Source: Planctomycetota bacterium | GTDB taxonomy: Bacteria > Planctomycetota > Planctomycetia > Pirellulales > Pirellulaceae | Assembly: GCA_024277285.1 (NCBI GenBank) | Contig: JAJRVM010000201.1 | Location: forward strand, 1-19,602 | Reading direction: 5' to 3' | DNA length: 19,602 nucleotides | Part shown: in pieces, positions 7,565 to 13,548 of the stretch | Numbering within the stretch: the first letter of the stretch is position 1 | Layout of the letters: each line of letters starts with the position of its first letter | The notes under the pieces: model-generated | The model's database searches: none | The model's input: only the letters and a program-made list of their open reading frames with translations | What the model was told of the DNA's origin: nothing | Made by a program: the position numbers and the translations under genes

Positions 7565-7837
7565 ATGGATGTTCAAGGAAGCCATGACATTCAGCAGCAG
7601 TTAATCGAATACTTGGAACAACATGCTGATGTGTACGAAGAATTTGACGCGACCACGGACTTGCTTGATCAGGGCATACTCGATTCACTCTTGGTCACTG
7701 ATCTAGTGTTGTTCATGGGGCAGCAGTTTGGTATCGAGTTGACGGCTCGGGACATTTCGCCTGAGCACCTAAGCAGCATCCAGCGGATGGCTCGACTGGT
7801 TTGCGACAAGCGGCAGAAGCGGAAGCGTGCCGCCTGA
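7565..7837 (+). CDS. Acyl carrier protein
   Basis: A 90-residue acidic helical protein of carrier-protein size. The motif QGILDSLLVTDLVLFMG has the Asp-Ser-Leu signature; Ser41 is the expected attachment point for 4'-phosphopantetheine. The following FGIELTARDISPEHLSSIQRMARLV matches helices III and IV. It carries acyl groups as thioesters for partner enzymes in the cytoplasm. The start ATG at 7565 has AGAAGGG about 11 nt upstream. It faces the acyl ligase and leads a same-strand series with the acyltransferase, methyltransferase and sulfotransferase genes, so it is probably a dedicated carrier rather than the housekeeping fatty-acid one. No phosphopantetheinyl transferase is in the window. 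The basic C-terminal tail (KRQKRKRAA) is unusual for a carrier protein. Confidence 0.88.
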   Translation: MDVQGSHDIQQQLIEYLEQHADVYEEFDATTDLLDQGILDSLLVTDLVLFMGQQFGIELTARDISPEHLSSIQRMARLVCDKRQKRKRAA

Positions 7838-7854
7838 GGAACCGGGAGGGTCCA

Positions 7855-7875
7855 GACACGCGGCAAACGCGTGTC
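7855..7875. repeat. Intercistronic hairpin, 8-bp stem
   Basis: GACACGCG (7855-7862) and CGCGTGTC (7868-7875) form a perfect stem with a 5-nt loop, 18 bases after the carrier-protein stop. No T-tract follows. It may mark an RNA-processing or stabilising point that sets carrier levels above downstream genes; inference only. Confidence 0.5.
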
Positions 7876-7957
7876 GCTTGTGATCGTCGCCCACGGGGCC
7901 ATCGGTTCGTTCGTATACGATCAATTCATCTGATTTTTGTTTGCGAAAGCGTCTGTT

Positions 7958-8833
7958 ATGCACTGGCCACTCGCCTCCAAGCCAATTCCCGCCAACGAGG
8001 TGCCTTTCTACAACCTGCATTACCTTTACGGTTGCCGTGCACCGGCAGATCCCACGATTGTTTGGGGGACGGAAGTACCGGCGGAACGGTTGAACGCGCA
8101 CGTGCGTGAGTGCAATCGCGGCAGCAAGACGTTGATCTCAGTGGCACATGTGCTGATTCAGGCCGTAGGACGTGCGCTCCAACATCATCCGGAAATGAAT
8201 CGTCGTATTGTCGGCCGGCGAATTTATGATTTTCGGGACGTGAACGTACGGATGATGACGTACAACCGTCAGCAGGACGAAGTGGAAGTGTTATTGATTC
8301 GTAATGTGGACACCATGTCACTCGAGCGCATTGCGAGAATACTCTGGAAAAATCAACATCGCGCGGCGAGTGGCGATAGCTTGGATCATGCAGACAAGGC
8401 GTGGCTGCGGAGCCGGTTTCCGGGGCCGCTATTGGGCTGGATTGTACGCAGCTATTTGTTCTTGGACAGTAAGTTCAACTTGCCCAAAGTCGACCGGATC
8501 GACCGCATTGCATGTTCGCCCGTACTGGTGAACTACTTGGCGTTCTCGGGCGCGCCCCCCATGCGTGCCTACAAACCGTCCAACTACCCTCACGAGAGCT
8601 CTACACTCAGTGTGACGATGGGGCGTGTCGAACGGTTACCTGTAGTTCGAAATGGGCAGGTCGAAGTCGGGCTTGTTGCGCCGCTATTCGTGCGCGCCGA
8701 CCACCGCATTGCGACTGCCTATCATCTGGCTCGGTTCGCCGCGACCATTCGCCAGCTACTGACCAACCCGGCGCAGATGGAATCGACTGGAGCGACGCAT
8801 CACGTCGGCAGTAACACGGCTGAAGCGGCGTAG
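7958..8833 (+). CDS. CAT/E2-fold acyltransferase
   Basis: The protein resembles the catalytic domain of 2-oxoacid dehydrogenase E2 enzymes and chloramphenicol acetyltransferase: an early SVAHVLIQAVGRALQHHPEMNRRI segment, RIYDFRDVNVRMM, and a C-terminal APLFVRADHRIATAYHLARFAATI. The last corresponds to the E2 motif DHRxxDG, with the catalytic His retained (residue 249 from this start). The normal Asp and Gly are Thr and Ala here. There is no lipoyl or subunit-binding domain, so it is not a 2-oxoacid dehydrogenase component. Beside the carrier protein and ligase it most likely transfers an acyl group from carrier or CoA to an amine or alcohol. ATG 7958 is preferred over TTG 7937, though no strong ribosome site is visible. 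It could instead have a non-catalytic role. Confidence 0.72.
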   Translation: MHWPLASKPIPANEVPFYNLHYLYGCRAPADPTIVWGTEVPAERLNAHVRECNRGSKTLISVAHVLIQAVGRALQHHPEMNRRIVGRRIYDFRDVNVRMMTYNRQQDEVEVLLIRNVDTMSLERIARILWKNQHRAASGDSLDHADKAWLRSRFPGPLLGWIVRSYLFLDSKFNLPKVDRIDRIACSPVLVNYLAFSGAPPMRAYKPSNYPHESSTLSVTMGRVERLPVVRNGQVEVGLVAPLFVRADHRIATAYHLARFAATIRQLLTNPAQMESTGATHHVGSNTAEAA

Positions 8834-8933
8834 CAATTTCGTGGTGGGAATTTCGTTTCGGCAACGTGTCGGATCGCGCAGAGTCGGTTTGGACGCGACC
8901 GTTTCGAGATGATGCGGCAGCAGAGATCAAGAG

Positions 8934-8950
8934 AACGTCGCGACGACGTT
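8934..8950. repeat. Intercistronic hairpin, 7-bp stem and 3-nt loop
   Basis: AACGTCG (8934-8940) and CGACGTT (8944-8950) flank CGA, in the 162-base gap between the acyltransferase and methyltransferase genes. Only a loose A/T-rich stretch follows, so termination is uncertain. Confidence 0.45.
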
Positions 8951-8995
8951 TCACAATAGAACTCCTTACATTTTTACGAAAGCGAGGCTCTCGAC

Positions 8996-9667
8996 ATGTT
9001 CCTCATTGGCGATATTCCTCAGACCGTCGTTGCGCTTACGGTATGGGCATACTGGACGAGTGTTTGCGTGCTTGTCGTTCGCAGCCACATTCGCTATCGC
9101 ACGTCCGCTGGCGGGTTGCCCCGGACCGCGCGCGAGCGTTGGATGTGGGCGTTGTGGGTGCCAGCCATTTTGCTCTGGCAAGTTCTTCCGGCAACGGCGG
9201 CGGTTTCGGCCAGCCCGTGGCTCGCGACGCCCCAGTGGGCGTTGACCAACCCGCTGTTGTTGACCGTTCGTTTTGTGGCGGCTGGCGTTGCTGCGTTGGC
9301 TCTCGGCATGACGGTTCCCAACTGGCTGGGGATGGGCAAGAACTGGAGCATGGCGGTGGTGCCGGGGAAGCGTTGTCGGCTGATTACCAGTGGCATGTTC
9401 TCCTACGTACGTCATCCGATCTACGCACTTAGCATTCTGCTGATGTTGGCCACCATGACGGTTACGCTTTCGCCCGCCATGACCCTTGTCGGCCTGATCC
9501 ACATCACGATGCTGCGCATGAAAGCGATTGGCGAGGAACAGTATTTGACGCAGACACACGGGCAGGCGTATGCGGATTACTGCGCGCGTACTGGGCGTTT
9601 CGTTCCACATCTTCATACCGAGGACGAGGTGATCGATGATGACTCGTCCGAGCGCCGCGCCGCTTGA
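8996..9667 (+). CDS. Integral-membrane methyltransferase (ICMT/PEMT-like family)
   Basis: A 223-residue protein with about four or five hydrophobic segments: VVALTVWAYWTSVCVLVV, WALWVPAILLWQVLP, LLLTVRFVAAGVAALALGM, and a pair around SILLMLATMTVTLSPAMTLVGLI. The family signature is clear: LITSGMFSYVRHPIYALS followed by EEQYLTQTHGQAYADYCARTGRFVP, the S-adenosylmethionine-binding part of isoprenylcysteine carboxyl methyltransferases and related phospholipid or small-thiol methyltransferases. It should methylate a lipophilic substrate at the membrane. ATG 8996 has GAGG 8 nt upstream. It lies between acyltransferase and sulfotransferase genes on the same strand, so its substrate may be the acylated product of this cluster. 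The C-terminal 20 residues are very acidic. True substrate unknown. Confidence 0.82.
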   Translation: MFLIGDIPQTVVALTVWAYWTSVCVLVVRSHIRYRTSAGGLPRTARERWMWALWVPAILLWQVLPATAAVSASPWLATPQWALTNPLLLTVRFVAAGVAALALGMTVPNWLGMGKNWSMAVVPGKRCRLITSGMFSYVRHPIYALSILLMLATMTVTLSPAMTLVGLIHITMLRMKAIGEEQYLTQTHGQAYADYCARTGRFVPHLHTEDEVIDDDSSERRAA

Positions 9668-9784
9668 CTGTTCGGCTGAGCGTCGTTATTCGGCGTGTAC
9701 TTGATGGTGCTCGCCCGCAGTTGCATCCGGCGGTTCACGATCGAGCCGTCGGCTTGTCGCCGACAGAAGGAGATGGAGAAAAAA

Positions 9785-10936
9785 GTGGGCTCAAAACCTC
9801 CTCAGTGCGGTTCCAGAACCATGCCATGGGTTCCGCGGCTTTGGCACGGCATGACGTTCTCCGCGTGGCTCGCGCTGCTGCGTGAAAACCAGTTTTCTGT
9901 CACTCCACGGCGAGTGCCCCTGGCGCTGAGTGTCACGGCGACAACCGTGGCCAATTCGCTGCTTGCCGGCACACAGTCGTTGTTCTGGAAACGCAAAATC
10001 GAGGCAACGCAACTGCGTGATGACCCGATCTTTGTGGTTGGGCATTGGCGGTCGGGAACCACGCTGCTGCACGAACTGTTGTCGGCCGATCCACGGCACA
10101 CATGCCCGGACACCTATTCCTGTCTGGCGCCGAGCCATTTTCTGGTGTCGCGGTACTTGGTGCCGTGGTGGTTGCAACTGCTGATGCCCAAACGTCGGCC
10201 CATGGATAATGTGCGAGTTGGTTGGAAGCAACCGCAGGAAGATGAGTGGGCGCTTTGCCTGCTGGGATTGCCCACGGTCTATCGTACGATCGCATTTCCT
10301 CGGCGCTTGCCGCAATGCCCCGAGTCGCTGACGCTGGATCAGTTGCCTGCTGACGTGCAGGGAAACTGGGACCATACGCTGTTGCAGTTTCTCAAGAGTG
10401 TGATGGTAGGTCGTGATCAGCAACGCCTGGTCCTGAAGTCACCCACGCACACGGCGCGTATCGGCCACTTGGCGAAGCTCTTTCCGCGCGCTCGATTCGT
10501 CCATGTCGTACGCGACCCGTTGAGTGTTTTTCCGTCCACGATGCGACTTTGGACGCGGTTGGCAACCGATCACGGACTGCAATTGCCCGATCAAGACGAG
10601 TTGGAGCAGTACGTGCTTGACACGTTCGTCCAGATGTACGATGCGTTTCAATTGCAACGCGAGCAATTGGCGCCTCAGCAGATCTGCGATGTCCACTACG
10701 AACGGCTCATCGCGGACCCCGTTGGGCAACTGCAACGCGTCTACGAACAATTGGAACTTGGCCAGTTCGATACGGCTCGGCCGCATTTCGAACAGCTCAC
10801 GGCGGCTATGTCCGGCTATCAGGTCAACCGCTACGAGGTGCCCGACGCACTGCGCCAACGCGTGGAGAGTCGCTGGAGTGAGTTCTGTTACCGGTACGGC
10901 TACGACGCTCGAGGCGCCGGTCGCTCGGCCGCGTAA
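9785..10936 (+). CDS. PAPS-dependent sulfotransferase
   Basis: A cytosolic-type sulfotransferase of about 383 residues. FVVGHWRSGTTLLHELL (near residue 90) is the 5'-phosphosulfate loop; RLVLKSPTH and RFVHVVRDPLSVFPSTMRLW (near 240) supply the 3'-phosphate contacts (Arg, Ser). It transfers sulfate from PAPS to a hydroxyl or amine. The conserved-looking N-terminus PWVPRLWHGMTFSAW fits stand-alone bacterial sulfotransferases. The frame is open from GTG 9695. GTG 9785 is chosen because GGAG lies 6 nt before it; ATG 9773 abuts AGAAGGAG with no spacing, and ATG 9821 is also possible. It is last in the plus-strand gene series and likely modifies the acylated, methylated product. Two hairpins follow before the convergent hydrolase gene. 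Acceptor unknown. Confidence 0.87.
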   Translation: MGSKPPQCGSRTMPWVPRLWHGMTFSAWLALLRENQFSVTPRRVPLALSVTATTVANSLLAGTQSLFWKRKIEATQLRDDPIFVVGHWRSGTTLLHELLSADPRHTCPDTYSCLAPSHFLVSRYLVPWWLQLLMPKRRPMDNVRVGWKQPQEDEWALCLLGLPTVYRTIAFPRRLPQCPESLTLDQLPADVQGNWDHTLLQFLKSVMVGRDQQRLVLKSPTHTARIGHLAKLFPRARFVHVVRDPLSVFPSTMRLWTRLATDHGLQLPDQDELEQYVLDTFVQMYDAFQLQREQLAPQQICDVHYERLIADPVGQLQRVYEQLELGQFDTARPHFEQLTAAMSGYQVNRYEVPDALRQRVESRWSEFCYRYGYDARGAGRSAA

Positions 10937-10938
10937 GA

Positions 10939-11096
10939 GTAGCTTGGGAATCTTTGCCAAGAAGAGTGGCACGGCACTCGGTGCCGTGGGTGGCCGTTTC
11001 ACCGCGTTGGGCGGCAATAGAATTGGGCTGTTTTCAGGCGGTGCGAACGCCGCGGAGCGGCGTTCCACACTGCGTAGCTTGAGAAACTTTGCCAAG
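10939..11096. repeat. Direct repeat of 23 bp bracketing two hairpins
   Basis: A 23-base sequence at 10939-10961 recurs at 11074-11096 with 2 differences (ends GTAGCTTG and CTTTGCCAAG). Inside lie two perfect stem-loops: CACGGCAC-TCG-GTGCCGTG (10970-10988) and AACGCCGC-GGA-GCGGCGTT (11046-11064), each with an 8-bp stem and a 3-nt loop. The block fills the gap between the convergent sulfotransferase and hydrolase genes. It may act as a two-sided terminator or mRNA end protector, or be a small mobile intergenic element. Confidence 0.7.
10970..10988. terminator. Candidate 3' hairpin of the sulfotransferase operon
   Basis: CACGGCAC-TCG-GTGCCGTG lies 34 bases after the sulfotransferase stop. The stem is GC-rich, but no U-run follows, so it may stabilise the mRNA end rather than terminate on its own. 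Confidence 0.35.
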
Positions 11097-11197
11097 CGTG
11101 GCCAGTTTCCACCTGCCTCAATGCGCTGGAAATTCCGTCGGCACTGCGGCTGAGCTCTTGTCGGGCCCAGCTACAAGCCGCCCGCAACTGCACTTCG

Positions 11198-11920
11198 CTA
11201 TTGTTCGGGGTCCTTCCACACATGCGGTTCCAAAACAGGCGTGGAACTTGGTGCTGGAGCGTGTGGCGATGTTGCCCCCGCGTTGCCCAGCGCGCGGACC
11301 ACTTCCTCGACGACCAATTCGCGGATCCACGGCGAGTCGTCGATGTTGAAGTGGTTGATGGTGGGAACTCCCGGCGGTCGCGGTACTTTTGTCATGTCCA
11401 GGTTGACCAAATCGGTTTGTGGCGTAGCGGCGTGGACTCGTTTGCCGTGAAACACTCCCAAATGGTTTGTTACATAGAGGTTCACGCAGCGTTCCACGTT
11501 GCCGGCGACGGGCGTGCCCGGATTGCTGTCGAGTATTACCACTAATTTCACTGGTATCCCGCTCCGCTTCCATTTCCATGGAATGGTACAGCATAATCGC
11601 CCTCCCAAACTGTGCCCAATGATCACCAATGGACCGGAATCAGGGTCAGCTCGACACTCTTGTTCAATCGCCTGCGCGGCGACCGATGCCATCGAAGGAG
11701 GGGCCAGATCGACGCGATACCCGCGCTGCGCGAGCTCGCAAGCCAACGAATCCATGCCAAACGAGAAGACGGTGAAGATGCCGCGAATGATCAGGATCCT
11801 GCCCGGCCGGCGGCCGGGCACGGGGCTAGCGGCGGCGCTGGTAGCGTTTCCCGCCACGATGGCCATACCGACCACGGCGCCGACAACCAGCAATCTCAGG
11901 CGTTGAGTTCGTTGGGTCAC
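11198..11920 (-). CDS. Secreted alpha/beta-hydrolase-like protein, paralogue of 3411-4925
   Basis: Shares with the first hydrolase the string RGxFTVFSxGM, nucleophile elbow GHSLGG, KLVVILD (Asp), NVERCVNLY, VNLDM and INHFNID (His), all in the same order, giving a probable Ser-Asp-His triad. The elbow here is GHSLGG rather than GHSRGA. GTG 11920 is chosen because it gives a textbook signal peptide (VTQRTQRLRLL, hydrophobic core, then NATSAAA before SPVPG); the frame is open back to TTG 12037, which would bury the signal about 40 residues in. Neither start has a clear ribosome site. It lacks the long basic tail and ends in a short Pro/Ala-rich stretch. It is convergent with the sulfotransferase gene. 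Activity on an ester or thioester is inferred from fold only. Confidence 0.75.
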   Translation of the reverse strand: MTQRTQRLRLLVVGAVVGMAIVAGNATSAAASPVPGRRPGRILIIRGIFTVFSFGMDSLACELAQRGYRVDLAPPSMASVAAQAIEQECRADPDSGPLVIIGHSLGGRLCCTIPWKWKRSGIPVKLVVILDSNPGTPVAGNVERCVNLYVTNHLGVFHGKRVHAATPQTDLVNLDMTKVPRPPGVPTINHFNIDDSPWIRELVVEEVVRALGNAGATSPHAPAPSSTPVLEPHVWKDPEQ

Positions 11921-12369
11921 AGTTGCGAGTTGGCTTCGTGAAAAGGGCGTGACGACGACACTCGGCGTGTCCTCGGATACGTATTGGCTGCTTGCGCGAA
12001 AGCAACGCGCTTCCGTCGTTCCCGCGCCGAGATTCAAATGTGGCCACGTTTCGGACGTTGGGTTCAGCAGCGCCGAATAGGCTTGTTAGGATGTAGTGAT
12101 TGCGCAAGAGCTGACGCTGGGTGGCCGAGACTAATCATCGGCTGCGGTACCGCATCGGCTGAACCCAAAACAAGCGACGACGTGAAGCGGGCTGGCCTTC
12201 TCGGTGCCGTGAAGATGGGTTGAATGGCGTGTTTAGGGTGGTTTGATTTGCCCTGACCGAGCACGTCGCTTCTGCGTTATAATCACGAACCGAGTTCGCA
12301 GCACGCTTCGGTGGCGAGGTGAGTGCGCACCGCGACGGTTCCCGTTTCTTGTGAGGAGCATGAAAGACC
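11921..12369. other. Divergent non-coding region between the second hydrolase and the zinc-binding protein gene
   Basis: No credible gene is seen, apart from a possible N-terminal extension of the hydrolase up to 12037. It includes the perfect 12-bp palindrome TGCGGTACCGCA (12143-12154), directly flanked by ATCGGCT on both sides in the same orientation, and a promoter for the downstream gene near 12278. Confidence 0.5.
12253..12283 (+). promoter_or_regulatory. Sigma-70-type promoter for the zinc-binding protein gene
   Basis: TATAAT at 12278-12283 is a perfect -10 box. A weak -35 candidate CTGACC (12253-12258) lies at a long 19-nt spacing. Transcription would begin near 12290, leaving a leader of about 80 bases before the ATG at 12370. 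Confidence 0.5.
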
Positions 12370-13278
12370 ATGTTGTGTTGGAGTTGCGGAAAAGAGGTTG
12401 CTGAGAACGCTACGCGTTGCAGCTACTGCGAGGCCGACGTTCTCTTCCTGCCGGATAATCAGGAAATGGAAATGGCGCGTGATTTTCTTGACAAAATGGA
12501 CCCGACACTCATGCGCGAGTTTCGCCGTATCTTTGAGGCGAGCGAAACGGGCGAGGAGTTTGTAAACAAGATCATGGTGGGTGATTGTCCGGAGTGTGGC
12601 AGCAGCGAGACCGGCAATTGCGAACATGATCCGGACGTTGAGGACGTCACGATCGGACGCTGCTTCGAATGTGGTCACCTCTGGTGCACGGGCTGTGATT
12701 CGCGCTACGAAGAGGGGCAGGATTTTTGCGACGTCTGTTCCGATCTGGAGGATGGCTGGTCCGATGGCGAACCAAACGATGATGCCCATGAACTGGACCG
12801 ATACAGTCTGTTGGCAGCCGAAATTTTCGGCTACAGCTTCGCCAACTACCGTGATCATCTCGGCATCGAGAACGAGCGTTATGACGAGATCATGCCTCAT
12901 GCGGCAAGAGTGCTCGAACGCGCGTTGGAGGAGAAGTGGCCGGTCGCGCGAGTTGCCGAGGAGCTATTCCCGGGTGAGACCGTGGATGAGAAGGAGGCAC
13001 TGGAGTACTTGGCCGCCTGCAAGGATGCCTTGCAAGTAGTAAATGCTGAGAACGCAGCCGAGTCGTTTCGCAACGCCGTTCGACTCAGTGTCCAGCGCGC
13101 CATGAAGGACGGTTTGAGTGACGATGCGTCGGTAGAAGATCTGGTCGTTCAGATTTGTTATCGAGCGTCGGACTTGGCCGTATTGCTGGACCAGGAAGGC
13201 CAGCCCCTCTCACGCTATTCGCGCCACCTGCGTCGCGAAAAGGACGTCGATTATTACGACGGGTACTTTGACGAATAG
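12370..13278 (+). CDS. Uncharacterised protein with N-terminal zinc-ribbon and Cys-rich region
   Basis: A 302-residue soluble, acidic protein. It opens with a short zinc ribbon, CWSC near residue 3 and CSYC near residue 17. A second Cys cluster between residues 73 and 123 has CPEC, CFEC, CTGC and CDVC pairs plus a single Cys/His region, enough for about two more zinc sites. Between them is a charged helical linker. The C-terminal 170 residues are helical with no motif I recognise (FGYSFANYRDHLGI, EEKWPVARVAEELFPG). The zinc sites suggest protein or nucleic-acid contacts, but no function is assigned. GAGGAG lies 11 nt before ATG 12370. It appears monocistronic, with its own promoter, and is followed three bases later by a mobile repeat copy. 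Confidence 0.72.
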   Translation: MLCWSCGKEVAENATRCSYCEADVLFLPDNQEMEMARDFLDKMDPTLMREFRRIFEASETGEEFVNKIMVGDCPECGSSETGNCEHDPDVEDVTIGRCFECGHLWCTGCDSRYEEGQDFCDVCSDLEDGWSDGEPNDDAHELDRYSLLAAEIFGYSFANYRDHLGIENERYDEIMPHAARVLERALEEKWPVARVAEELFPGETVDEKEALEYLAACKDALQVVNAENAAESFRNAVRLSVQRAMKDGLSDDASVEDLVVQICYRASDLAVLLDQEGQPLSRYSRHLRREKDVDYYDGYFDE

Positions 13279-13280
13279 GT

Positions 13281-13523
13281 CGCGTCCGTGCCACTGCATG
13301 CTCGGACGAACTCACTATCGCGATCGACTTATCACTACCAACCGCTCAACCATTACACCGCCGCACACTGCACGCAGTGCGTACCGTCTAGAGACTCCCC
13401 ATCTGGCAGCTCGATTGACGCTTCACACTGCTCAACTTGGCGTTGGCGTTTACGCGTCGGTTTATCGCTTTGTGGGGGGAATGAAGTTGGAACACGTACG
13501 GAATGAGCAGTGGCACGGACGCG
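13281..13523. repeat. Dispersed repeat element, copy 1 (243 bp, 17-bp terminal inverted repeats)
   Basis: The left end CGCGTCCGTGCCACTGC (13281-13297) is the exact reverse complement of the right end GCAGTGGCACGGACGCG (13507-13523). The body shares long blocks with copies at 18427 and 19456. Inside are the palindrome CACTGC-AC-GCAGTG (13366-13379) and a 9-bp inverted pair CACTGCTCA (13426-13434) with TGAGCAGTG (13504-13512). No target-site duplication is evident. It sits between the convergent ends of the zinc-binding protein and kinase genes. It encodes nothing convincing, so it is best read as a non-autonomous (MITE- or REPIN-like) element. Confidence 0.85.
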
Positions 13524-13548
13524 CGCAGTGCGAGATCAGGAATGATCG

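Noticed and set aside
7937..7957. TTG 7937 as start of the CAT-fold acyltransferase
   Set aside because: ATG at 7958 is in frame seven codons on, and the extra residues add nothing recognisable.
7958..8833. Acyltransferase as part of a pyruvate/2-oxoglutarate dehydrogenase complex
   Set aside because: No lipoyl or peripheral-subunit-binding domain and no E1 or E3 genes nearby; the neighbours are carrier-protein chemistry.
12360..12404. 14-codon frame starting ATG 12360, overlapping the zinc-binding protein start
   Set aside because: The GAGGAG is only 1-2 nt from this ATG and the peptide has no sign of selection; chance overlap is likelier than a regulatory leader peptide.
13281..13523. CRISPR array or riboswitch as explanation of the 240-bp repeats
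   Set aside because: There is no regular short repeat-spacer pattern; the copies lie kilobases apart with terminal inverted repeats, which fits a mobile element.
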